Shown here: one piece after another, positions 1 through 5,221 of the stretch | How the letters are laid out: each line of letters opens with the position of its first letter | Numbering within the stretch: the stretch's first letter is position 1 | Assembly: GCA_934590505.1 (NCBI GenBank) | Contig: CAKTPC010000137.1 | Coordinates: 1 to 5,221 of the forward strand | Length of the DNA: 5,221 nt | Direction of reading: 5' to 3' | From: an uncultured Oscillospiraceae bacterium | GTDB lineage: Bacteria; Bacillota; Clostridia; Oscillospirales; Oscillospiraceae | Made by a program: the position numbers and the translations under genes | Notes under the pieces: model-generated | Database searches by the model: none | What the model was told of the DNA's origin: nothing | Seen by the model: only the letters and a program-made list of their open reading frames with translations

Positions 1-1104
1 ACAGGCAAGACCACCGTCGCGCGCATCATCGCCCAGCGCACCAACCGCTCGCTGCGCAAGCTCAACGCGACGACCGCAGGCATCGCCGATATAAAAAAGA
101 TCATCGATGAACTTGATACCTTCCTCGCCCCCGGCGGTGTGCTTCTCTATCTCGATGAGATACAGTATTTCAACAAAAAACAGCAGCAGTCGCTGCTTGA
201 GTTTATCGAGGACGGGCGCATCACGCTCATCGCCTCCACGACCGAGAACCCTTATTTCTGCGTGTTCAACGCTATACTCAGCCGCTCGACGGTGTTTGAG
301 TTCAAACCCGTCTCCGCCGGGGACGTGAAGCAGGCTGTCTTTCGTGCGGTGGATATAATGAACGCGCGGCGGGATACCCCGCTCACGCTTGAAAACGGCG
401 CTGCCGAACGCATTTCCTCCGCCTGCGGCGGGGACGTGCGCAAGGCGATAAACTCGGTCGAGCTTCTCTTCTCCGCCGCGGGGGATCGCAGCGTTATTAC
501 CGCCGAGGACGCCGCTGCAATAACTCAGCGCAGCGCCATGCGCTATGACCGCGACGGGGACGATCATTATGACATTCTTTCCGCGCTCATGAAGTCGCTG
601 CGCGGCTCCGACCCGGACGCGGCTCTGCATTACCTTGCAAGGCTCCTTGAGGTCGGCGACCTTGTCGGCGCATGCCGGCGCATCCTCTGCTCGGCGAGCG
701 AGGACATCGGCCTTGCCTACCCGCTGGCCGTACCGATCGTCAAAGCCTGTGTGGACTCCGCCCTCCAACTCGGTCTGCCCGAGGCAAAGCTCCCCTTGGC
801 CGAGGCATGCATCCTTCTTGCGACCGCGCCGAAGTCAAACTCCGCCTGCATGGGTATCGACGCTGCGATCGCCGACGTCCGCGCCGGGCACACCGGCAGC
901 ATCCCGCGCGAGCTCCAGAACGTCCACGCCGACGGCACGGGCTTCGAGCGCGAGCAGGGCTACAAGTACCCGCACAGCTATCCCGGCCACTGGGTACATC
1001 AGCAGTACCTGCCCTATGAGCTGCGCGGCGCGCACTATTACGACTACGGCGACAACAAGACCGAACAGGCTGCAAAGCGCTACTGGGAGGAGATCAAGAA
1101 GTAA
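1..1104 (+). CDS. rarA: Replication-associated recombination protein A (RarA/MgsA), AAA+ ATPase, 5'-partial
   Basis: The frame is open from base 1 to the TAA at 1102-1104, giving 367 visible residues. It begins inside the Walker A loop (TGKTT, visible residues 1-5). RarA proteins are usually about 440 residues, so the N-terminus is cut by the window edge, not by mutation. Visible motifs in order are Walker B LLYLDE (48-53), sensor-1 STTEN (79-83), an SRS arginine finger (R95), a sensor-2-like GDVRKAINSVELL, and then the RarA-specific C-terminal half with RGSDPDAALHYLARLLE, SEDIGLAYP, APKSN and YKYPHSYPGHWVHQQYLP. RarA is a cytoplasmic tetrameric ATPase of the clamp-loader clade that acts at stalled replication forks and single-strand gaps and contacts SSB. 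QY replaces the HR of the proteobacterial DEIHRFNK motif. From memory this, and the shortened LEVGDLVGACRR segment, is the usual clostridial form. Its promoter lies outside the window. The stop overlaps the next start by one base. Confidence 0.96.
   Translation, partial: TGKTTVARIIAQRTNRSLRKLNATTAGIADIKKIIDELDTFLAPGGVLLYLDEIQYFNKKQQQSLLEFIEDGRITLIASTTENPYFCVFNAILSRSTVFEFKPVSAGDVKQAVFRAVDIMNARRDTPLTLENGAAERISSACGGDVRKAINSVELLFSAAGDRSVITAEDAAAITQRSAMRYDRDGDDHYDILSALMKSLRGSDPDAALHYLARLLEVGDLVGACRRILCSASEDIGLAYPLAVPIVKACVDSALQLGLPEAKLPLAEACILLATAPKSNSACMGIDAAIADVRAGHTGSIPRELQNVHADGTGFEREQGYKYPHSYPGHWVHQQYLPYELRGAHYYDYGDNKTEQAAKRYWEEIKK
1085..1092 (+). promoter_or_regulatory. Ribosome binding site for the DUF951 gene
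   Basis: GGGAGGAG lies inside the last codons of rarA, 11 nt before the ATG at 1104. It supports that start even though the gene is short and overlaps the rarA stop codon. Confidence 0.7.
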
Positions 1105-1280
1105 TGGACATTCAGGTCGGCGATATCCTCACAATGAAAAAGGCCCATCCCTGCGGCAGCAAGCAATGGCAGGTGCTGCGCACGGGGGCGGATTTCAAGC
1201 TGCGCTGCTGCGGCTGCGGGCATGAGCTTATGGGCGCGCGCAGCAAGTTTGAAAAGAACATCCGCCAGGTGCAGCGTTGA
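1104..1280 (+). CDS. DUF951 family small cysteine-containing protein
   Basis: This is a 58-residue protein beginning MDIQVGDILTMKKAHPCGS. It matches the DUF951 pattern well: an N-terminal VGD strand, KK-HPCGS (H15, C17), QWQVLRTGAD (21-30), then a CxxC-like knuckle C35-C36-G37-C38 and a basic C-terminus with RSKFEKN. Full-length family members are about 60-70 residues, so it appears complete. No function is established for the family to my knowledge. The cysteines and His suggest a small zinc-ribbon or OB-like fold, which is inference. The ATG shares its A with the rarA stop (TAATG), indicating translational coupling. The TGA overlaps the next start by 4 nt. Position between a replication-fork ATPase and a GIY-YIG protein hints at a nucleic-acid role, but this gene may simply travel with neighbours. 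Confidence 0.93.
   Translation: MDIQVGDILTMKKAHPCGSKQWQVLRTGADFKLRCCGCGHELMGARSKFEKNIRQVQR
1267..1271 (+). promoter_or_regulatory. Ribosome binding site supporting a TTG start
   Basis: AGGTG ends 5 nt before the TTG at 1277. No in-frame ATG or GTG lies before the first conserved strand of the GIY-YIG domain (WVYIL), so this site decides the start. Confidence 0.6.
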
Positions 1281-1546
1281 ACTGGGTCTATATTCTCCGC
1301 TGCGGCGACGGCTCACTTTACACCGGCTGGACAAACGACCTTGATGCGCGTGTCTCGCTGCACTCAGCCGGTAAGGGCTGCAAATACACGCGCTCGCATC
1401 TGCCGGTGGAGCTTGTCTACGCCGAGGAATGCGACAGCGAGCACGACGCGCGCAGCCGCGAATGGCACATCAAGCGCCTTACCCGCAAAGAAAAATTATC
1501 CCTCATCGAGCGAAAGGAAACTCCCCCTGATGTCCAGAAGATATGA
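1277..1546 (+). CDS. GIY-YIG nuclease superfamily protein, UPF0213 / YazA-YhbQ type
   Basis: This 89-residue protein is almost entirely a single GIY-YIG domain. The two signature strands are VYI (4-6) and YTG (15-17), separated by LRCGDGSL. Other expected active-site positions are present: Y5, Y15, R25 in DLDARV, H29, and E62 in the SREWHIKRLTRKEKL helix. The segment AGKGCKYTRSHLPVELVY is typical of the UPF0213 stand-alone group (B. subtilis YazA, E. coli YhbQ). These small proteins are cytoplasmic. The E. coli member is reported to act on DNA, but the cellular role of the group is poorly defined. The start is TTG overlapping the preceding TGA (TTGA), a classic coupling arrangement. The last 17 nt overlap the acyltransferase gene. 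The family assignment is secure and the enzymatic activity is inferred from intact motifs. Confidence 0.93.
   Translation: MNWVYILRCGDGSLYTGWTNDLDARVSLHSAGKGCKYTRSHLPVELVYAEECDSEHDARSREWHIKRLTRKEKLSLIERKETPPDVQKI
1513..1518 (+). promoter_or_regulatory. Ribosome binding site for the acyltransferase gene
   Basis: AAAGGA lies 11 nt before the ATG at 1530, inside the end of the GIY-YIG gene. It favours this ATG over upstream in-frame starts that would overlap the GIY-YIG domain. Confidence 0.6.
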
Positions 1547-2549
1547 ACTCGATATATGCAGAATAACGGCCTGCATAATGGTTATCATTATCCATGCTGG
1601 CTCTGCGCTTTATCATAGCTGTCCGCTGTATGAACCGGTCTTCGTTCCGCTCTCTTTCATCAGCACCGCCGTGCGCGGCAGTGTTCCCGTCTTTTTCATG
1701 CTGACGGGGCTGCTGATACTCTCACGCGAAAGGCTTGAGCTTGGGAACTTTTTCAGGCGGCACATTCTCCGACTTGCGGGGCTGTTCCTCCTGTGGTCGG
1801 CGCTCTACGCCATTGGCAGCCGCGTTTCGTCCGGCAGCTTCGGCAGCGCTTATGACTTTTTCTATTCTGTCATGGCCGGGCACTATCATATGTGGTTCAT
1901 CTCCGCGATGGTGACATGCTGTCTCTTCATCCCGATACTGCACGCAGCCATACACGGTGCAAAGCTCGACATGCGCTGGCTTCTCGGCGTGTTTCTGTTC
2001 CTTGTTCTGCTGATGCAGAACTGCAACCTCACGCCCGATCCCGCGTATATCCTCAACCGCTTCACGATGAATTTTGGCTTTGACTATTTGCCGTATCTGC
2101 TTTATATTATATGGGGCTGGTATCTGGGGCAGCTCGAGTATGGCAGGCGGACGCTCTGGATTGCGCCGCTCGTCTTTCTGCTGACCGCTGTGCTCACAAC
2201 CGCCGGGAATATTTGGTACTCCAATTACTGCGGCTATGCCGACGGCTGGCTGTTCAGCTATTTCTCCCTGCCGAACTTCATCATGGCAAGCGCGATGTTC
2301 TGTTTCTTCCTCGCTCTCAAAGGCCATGACTTTAGGCGTGGAGGACTTATACATCAGCTCTCCGACTGCACTCTCGGCGTCTATCTGCTGCATCCGCTTA
2401 TACTCAATGTACTTGAGCGCGTCGGCATCGCTGCCAGCCTTGAGCACCCCATCGTTTCTCTTCTTGGCGTCGCAGCGCTGTGTGCCGCAGTGTGCTTTGC
2501 CGTGAGCTTTGTTGCAAAGAAGATACCCGTTATAAAAAATCTGCTGTAG
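1530..2549 (+). CDS. Acyltransferase-3 family integral membrane protein (OafA/WecH-like)
   Basis: This is a 339-residue, strongly hydrophobic protein with about ten predicted membrane segments judged by eye. It carries the family marks. An R-X10-H motif sits at the first membrane helix (R11 and H22 in RITACIMVIIIH). PVFFMLTG spans 53-60, HYHMWFI 118-124, and the C-terminal LGVYLLHPL is near 282-290. Acyltransferase-3 proteins move acyl groups, commonly acetyl or succinyl, across or at the membrane onto sugars of cell-wall glycopolymers, polysaccharides or other small molecules. The acceptor cannot be read from sequence. No SGNH-hydrolase domain is fused, and the length is that of the bare membrane domain. 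The frame is open back to 1341, but those codons lie on top of the GIY-YIG domain and give low-complexity arginine/serine-rich peptide, so the ATG at 1530 is chosen. The 17-nt overlap implies co-translation with the upstream gene. Confidence 0.9.
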   Translation: MSRRYELDICRITACIMVIIIHAGSALYHSCPLYEPVFVPLSFISTAVRGSVPVFFMLTGLLILSRERLELGNFFRRHILRLAGLFLLWSALYAIGSRVSSGSFGSAYDFFYSVMAGHYHMWFISAMVTCCLFIPILHAAIHGAKLDMRWLLGVFLFLVLLMQNCNLTPDPAYILNRFTMNFGFDYLPYLLYIIWGWYLGQLEYGRRTLWIAPLVFLLTAVLTTAGNIWYSNYCGYADGWLFSYFSLPNFIMASAMFCFFLALKGHDFRRGGLIHQLSDCTLGVYLLHPLILNVLERVGIAASLEHPIVSLLGVAALCAAVCFAVSFVAKKIPVIKNLL

Positions 2550-2593
2550 GAACATAATGCTCCCGCGTACGTCCATATATATACGTTGTTTTC

Positions 2594-2598
2594 TGAGG
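2594..2598 (+). promoter_or_regulatory. Ribosome binding site for the capA-like gene
   Basis: TGAGG lies 7 nt before the ATG at 2606, and the first codons encode a basic n-region followed by a hydrophobic core. Site and signal sequence agree on the start. Confidence 0.65.
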
Positions 2599-2605
2599 TT
2601 TAGAA

Positions 2606-3784
2606 ATGAAAAAGATACTCAAACTGATCTGCTTTCTGCTGCTGTGCGGCATACTTGCCATCACCATAATGCTCCGGCTCGATTCACCAGAGATGCCTGT
2701 CGCGAGTGCCGAACCCGTCATCGCGCCGCTCGACGCTTCGCCCACGCCTACCCCGTCGCCGACTCCGGTGCCGACTCCGACGCCGACTCCGACGCCCGAG
2801 ACCTACACGCTCTCCGTCATTGGTGACTGCACGCTCTGGTCGAACGCGAACTATGCCCAGCACCCCGCGGGCTACGCCGGGGTCATAAACGGGGATTATT
2901 CCTATCCATTCTCGAACACCATTCAGTATTTCGAGAATGACGATTTCACCATCGCGAACTTCGAGTGCATCCTCTCCGACAAGAACCTCACATATGACTA
3001 CACGCAGGTATACTTCCCGTTCATCGCGCCGACCGAGTATGCCAACATCATAATCGACGGCGGCGTTGACTTCGTCACCACAGCAAACAACCATATCATG
3101 GATTGCTATGAAGCCGGTGAGACCAGCACCTATGACACCCTTGAAGCCTACGGCATTCCCTTCGGCAAGGAGGGACAGGCACAGCTCTATACTACTGACA
3201 GCGGTCTGGTTATTGGTATCTACTGCTCCGGCAAGGACCTCGCTCCGAACAAGGACAAGGCTCTTAATGCGATCCAGCAGCTCATTGATGACGGCGCGGA
3301 GTATATAATCTGTGCTTTCCATTGGGGGCAGGAACTGTACTATGAGCCCAACAAAGCACAGATCGATCTTGCCCACGCATGCATCGACGCAGGAGCCGAC
3401 CTCATCTATGGCAGTCACACTCACTGCCTTCAGCCTATTGAGGAATACGGCGACGGGCTGATCCTCTACAGCATGGGAAACTGGACCTTCGGCGGCAGCA
3501 CTATGCCGAGCGATCCGGATACGGCAATCGTCCAGGTCGAGCTGACGAGGAATGACGATGGCAGCATATCTCGCACCGGTATGGACGTCATCCCCTGTTG
3601 TGTCAGCAGTAAGATCGATGCTGCGATGGCAAAGGAGCAAAATTACAACGACTATAAGCCGACCCCGTATGAGGAGGGCTCCGAGGGCTATAACCGTGTA
3701 CTGAGCAAGCTCACCGGCGAGTTTGAGGCCACCTCTCAAGGCGCTGACTACTCCGGCTGGCTCGCGAGCCGTGCTGGCGGCTGA
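2606..3784 (+). CDS. CapA family protein (poly-gamma-glutamate capsule synthesis CapA-like metallophosphatase fold), secreted or membrane-anchored
   Basis: This is a 392-residue protein. Residues 1-25 are a basic start plus hydrophobic segment (KKILKLICFLLLCGILAI). ASA at 33-35 could be a signal peptidase I site. No lipobox is evident, so it is either cleaved or an N-terminal anchor. Residues 46-64 form a Pro-Thr linker. From residue 69 to about 330 is the CapA domain with the family motifs in order: GD (73-74), NFE (118-120), ANNH (160-163), HWGQE (239-243), GSHTH (269-273) and YSMGN (288-292). All likely metal-site residues are kept: D74, E120, N162, H163, H239, H271 and H273. CapA in Bacillus is needed for poly-gamma-glutamate capsule assembly. 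Here no capB, capC or capE is adjacent, so that function should not be assumed, and many clostridial homologues stand alone. It follows the acyltransferase by 56 nt and probably shares its transcript. Confidence 0.92.
   Translation: MKKILKLICFLLLCGILAITIMLRLDSPEMPVASAEPVIAPLDASPTPTPSPTPVPTPTPTPTPETYTLSVIGDCTLWSNANYAQHPAGYAGVINGDYSYPFSNTIQYFENDDFTIANFECILSDKNLTYDYTQVYFPFIAPTEYANIIIDGGVDFVTTANNHIMDCYEAGETSTYDTLEAYGIPFGKEGQAQLYTTDSGLVIGIYCSGKDLAPNKDKALNAIQQLIDDGAEYIICAFHWGQELYYEPNKAQIDLAHACIDAGADLIYGSHTHCLQPIEEYGDGLILYSMGNWTFGGSTMPSDPDTAIVQVELTRNDDGSISRTGMDVIPCCVSSKIDAAMAKEQNYNDYKPTPYEEGSEGYNRVLSKLTGEFEATSQGADYSGWLASRAGG
2741..2797 (+). repeat. Pro-Thr linker coding repeat (12-bp tandem units)
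   Basis: This stretch encodes the linker at residues 46-64 of the CapA-like protein. Two exact 12-bp copies of CCGACTCCGACG occupy 2771-2782 and 2783-2794, and a third copy differing at two bases (CCGACTCCGGTG) lies at 2759-2770. Upstream codons keep the PT pattern with different synonymous codons. The unit is a multiple of three, so slippage would change linker length without breaking the frame. It acts as a flexible, extended spacer between the membrane and the globular domain. Confidence 0.85.
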
Positions 3785-3797
3785 ACCTAAATAAGCG

Positions 3798-3830
3798 AAA
3801 ATGCACAGGCAATTTTGCCTGTGCATTTTT
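3798..3830. terminator. Bidirectional Rho-independent terminator between convergent genes
   Basis: A perfect 13-bp stem (AAAATGCACAGGC with GCCTGTGCATTTT) encloses the 6-nt loop AATTTT. On the plus strand it ends in five T, starting its stem 13 nt after the capA-like stop. On the minus strand the A run gives four T, and its stem starts 13 nt after the aldolase stop. One hairpin therefore serves both genes. Confidence 0.93.
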
Positions 3831-3842
3831 CATATCCGATTA

Positions 3843-4865
3843 TCAAAGCAGTTCTATCAGCCTCTCGACGTCCTCCATGCGCGTTGCCCAGCTAGTGGCA
3901 AAGCGTATGACGGTGTGTTCCGCATCGTAGGTCTCCATGAATCCGTAGGCGACCTGTTTTCCGAGCTCTTTGAGCTTCACCGTCTCGATGACGATAAACT
4001 GCTGGTTCGTTGGAGAATCGAGATACATATGATAGCCCTTGGCGATAAGCCCGGCCTTGAGACGCTCCGCGCAGTCTATCGCGTTCCTGCCGCACTTCAG
4101 ATACAGCTCGTCCGTGAACAGCTCGTCGAACTGTACGCCGAGCATCCAGCCCTTGGCCAGCAGTGCGCCGCTCTGCTTAATGATTGAGAAAAAGCCCTCA
4201 GGCGCTTTTCCGGTAAACACGATTGCCTCGCCGAACATCGCGCCGACCTTCGTCCCGCCGATGTAAAACACGTCGCAGTTATCCGCGATTGCCCCAAGCG
4301 TCACGTCCGTATCCGTCGCAGCAAGGCCATAGCCAAGGCGTGCGCCGTCAAGGAACAACGGGATATCATACTTTGCGCACACGCCGTGCAGCGCTTCAAG
4401 CTCCGCCTTTGTGTATAGCGTGCCATACTCAGTCGGGTGCGAGATATATACCATACCAGGCTTGACCATGTGCTCGTGGTTTGCGTCCTTGTAGAAGGTC
4501 GCAATATATTCTTCGACCTCCGCGGCGTCGAGCTTGCCGTTATGCTCCGGCAGCGTCAGCACCTTGTGGCCTCCAGCTTCGATAGCACCGGCTTCATGCA
4601 CCGCAACGTGTCCCGTTGCAGCAGCAACCACGCCCTCATAGGAGCGCAGCATTGCTCTTATAACCGTCGCGTTCGTCTGTGTCCCGCCGACGAGGAAATA
4701 TACCTCCGCATCTGGTTTGCCGCAGGCAGCACGTATCTTATTTTTTGCGCTCTCGCATATCGCGTCCGTGCCGTAGCCGGGGTTCTTGTCCATGTTTATC
4801 TCGCTGAGCCGCCGAAGAATATTCGGATGGCAACCCTCCATGTAGTCGCTCGAAAAGTAAAGCAT
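3843..4865 (-). CDS. ltaE: Threonine aldolase family PLP-dependent enzyme (low-specificity L-threonine aldolase / beta-eliminating lyase fold)
   Basis: This is a 340-residue fold-type I PLP enzyme of normal length for the family (about 330-350). Motifs in order are SSDYMEG near the start, GGTQTN (60-65), where the PLP phosphate binds, the H86 region GHVAVHEAGAIE with H86 expected to stack on PLP, SHPTEYGTLY (142-151), LFLDGARLGYG with D173 for the pyridine nitrogen and R176 for the carboxylate, and YIGGTKVGA with K206 as the Schiff-base lysine. The expected reaction is cleavage of L-threonine or L-allo-threonine to glycine and acetaldehyde in the cytoplasm. Substrate stereochemistry cannot be read from sequence, and related lyases share the fold. 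The ATG follows a strong GAGGAGA site. The gene has its own promoter just after the rRNA terminator and ends 12 nt before the shared bidirectional terminator, so it appears monocistronic. Confidence 0.92.
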   Translation of the reverse strand: MLYFSSDYMEGCHPNILRRLSEINMDKNPGYGTDAICESAKNKIRAACGKPDAEVYFLVGGTQTNATVIRAMLRSYEGVVAAATGHVAVHEAGAIEAGGHKVLTLPEHNGKLDAAEVEEYIATFYKDANHEHMVKPGMVYISHPTEYGTLYTKAELEALHGVCAKYDIPLFLDGARLGYGLAATDTDVTLGAIADNCDVFYIGGTKVGAMFGEAIVFTGKAPEGFFSIIKQSGALLAKGWMLGVQFDELFTDELYLKCGRNAIDCAERLKAGLIAKGYHMYLDSPTNQQFIVIETVKLKELGKQVAYGFMETYDAEHTVIRFATSWATRMEDVERLIELL

Positions 4866-4870
4866 ATCTG

Positions 4871-4877
4871 TCTCCTC
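4871..4877 (-). promoter_or_regulatory. Ribosome binding site for the threonine aldolase gene
   Basis: Read on the minus strand this is GAGGAGA, ending 5 nt before the ATG whose complement is 4863-4865. It is a near-perfect anti-16S match and fixes the start. Confidence 0.8.
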
Positions 4878-4898
4878 GCTTATTTGTTGTGCTTTTGG

Positions 4899-4927
4899 AT
4901 TTTACCATCTTCGTCTGTTTCTTGCAA
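4899..4927 (-). promoter_or_regulatory. Sigma-A-type promoter for the threonine aldolase gene
   Basis: Read on the minus strand, a -35 box TTGCAA (4922-4927) and a -10 box TAAAAT (4899-4904) are separated by exactly 17 nt (4905-4921). Transcription would start about 26-28 nt upstream of the ATG, leaving a short leader holding only the ribosome binding site. The -35 box sits within the small palindrome CTTGCAAG (4921-4928). No larger operator is apparent. Confidence 0.72.
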
Positions 4928-4944
4928 GTATCGAAGTATATAAC

Positions 4945-4980
4945 AAAAAATCACAGCCGCGATTTCTCGAAGCTGTGATC
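4945..4980 (-). terminator. Rho-independent terminator of the rRNA operon
   Basis: On the minus strand the transcript folds as ATCACAGC pairing with GCTGTGAT (4972-4979 with 4950-4957). The stem is extended by a G-U pair, one mismatch and CGA/TCG, and capped by a GAAA tetraloop. Six T follow at 4950-4945. The stem begins 5 nt after the 5S 3' end, as expected for the end of an rRNA operon. Confidence 0.88.
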
Positions 4981-4984
4981 AAAT

Positions 4985-5100
<116 letters not shown>

Positions 5101-5172
5101 TATTTATTTAGGACTTACGCCCTGAAAACTGAACAGAGTGAAGCAAAAGCAAGGAGTTTGCCTGCATACTGT
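5101..5172 (-). other. 23S-5S internal transcribed spacer
   Basis: This is about 72 nt between the 23S 3' end and the 5S 5' end, with no tRNA. Read on the minus strand it contains a small possible hairpin AGGCAA-ACTCC-TTGCTT (5163-5147, including one G-U pair) and a pyrimidine-rich CTGTTCAGTTTTCAGGG segment of a type commonly seen in Bacillota rRNA spacers. It presumably holds the 3' side of the 23S processing stalk, but the partner upstream of 23S is outside the window. Confidence 0.75.
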
Positions 5173-5221
5173 AGGTCAAGCCCTCGGGTTATTAGTACCA
5201 GTAGGCTGAACACATCACTGT
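5173..5221 (-). rRNA. rrl: 23S ribosomal RNA, 3' end only
   Basis: Read on the minus strand, the last ~49 nt match the conserved 23S terminus: GGTACTAATAACCCGAGGGC followed by TTGACC. The gene continues beyond the window edge. The exact 3' end, near 5173-5174, is approximate by one to three bases. Confidence 0.92.

Noticed and set aside
1..1104. rarA as a truncated pseudogene
   Set aside because: The frame is intact throughout and the missing part is exactly what lies before the window edge. No frameshift or stop is present.
1341..1529. N-terminal extension of the acyltransferase reading frame
   Set aside because: These codons overlap the conserved GIY-YIG domain and give low-complexity peptide. 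The R-X10-H helix that should be near the N-terminus follows the ATG at 1530, which has its own ribosome binding site.
1722..2576. Minus-strand open frame (284 codons) antisense to the acyltransferase gene
   Set aside because: It has no recognisable motifs, its composition is that of complemented hydrophobic codons, and it lies opposite a clear membrane acyltransferase.
2568..2586. TACGT repeated either side of an AT-rich ATATATAT core before the capA-like gene, as an operator or promoter
   Set aside because: The core could supply a -10 element, but no acceptable -35 box lies 16-18 nt upstream and the two TACGT copies are too short to be significant. Left as an unproven possibility.
2684..3826. 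Long minus-strand open frame (380 codons) antisense to the CapA-like gene
   Set aside because: The opposite strand encodes a protein with every CapA motif in order. The antisense product is unrecognisable, contains an arginine/serine-rich stretch made by reading the Pro-Thr codons backwards, and starts inside the terminator hairpin. It is a shadow of codon bias.
3789..4885. 10-bp inverted repeat (AAATAAGCGA at 3789-3798 and its complement at 4876-4885) flanking the aldolase gene
   Set aside because: A few 10-bp matches are expected by chance in 5 kb. The copies lie in unrelated contexts (terminator edge and leader), there is no target duplication, and the gene between is an ordinary housekeeping-type enzyme.
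4933..4945. TATACT on the minus strand as an alternative -10 box for the aldolase gene
   Set aside because: Its -35 region would fall inside the rRNA terminator with no match to TTGACA. The TTGCAA/TAAAAT pair with 17-nt spacing is better and closer to the gene.

Overview
This window looks like a chromosomal segment of a moderately GC-rich member of the Clostridia (Bacillota), most plausibly an Oscillospirales/Ruminococcaceae-type gut anaerobe. That placement rests on the RarA variant (DEIQYFNKKQQQ around Walker B), a DUF951 protein, an UPF0213/YazA-type GIY-YIG protein, a Pro-Thr-linker CapA-like protein, and the style of the 23S and 5S rRNA. It is inferred from remembered family appearance, not from a search.

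Positions 1-2549, plus strand, are a tightly packed gene string: the C-terminal about 85% of rarA (cut by the window edge), a 58-residue DUF951 protein, a GIY-YIG protein starting at TTG, and an integral-membrane acyltransferase-3 protein. Consecutive genes overlap by 1, 4 and 17 nt, so they are very probably co-transcribed and translationally coupled. After a 56-nt gap comes a CapA-like extracytoplasmic protein (2606-3784). A strong hairpin at 3798-3830 follows, with a T run on one side and an A run on the other, so it can terminate both this string and the convergent gene beyond it.

Positions 3843-5221 read on the minus strand. In transcription order they hold the last ~50 nt of a 23S rRNA, a ~72-nt spacer without tRNA, a complete 5S rRNA (~116 nt), the rRNA terminator, a good sigma-A-type promoter (TTGCAA, 17 nt, TAAAAT), and a threonine aldolase family PLP enzyme (340 aa). 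The aldolase lies co-directionally downstream of the rRNA operon but appears separately transcribed.

The first three plus-strand genes suggest DNA or genome-maintenance housekeeping, and the next two suggest cell-surface modification. I found no mobile element, CRISPR array, toxin-antitoxin pair, phage gene or clear defence system. The most interesting points are the DUF951 gene coupled between two DNA-acting families, and the paired surface genes at the end of the string. I see no convincing undescribed system.
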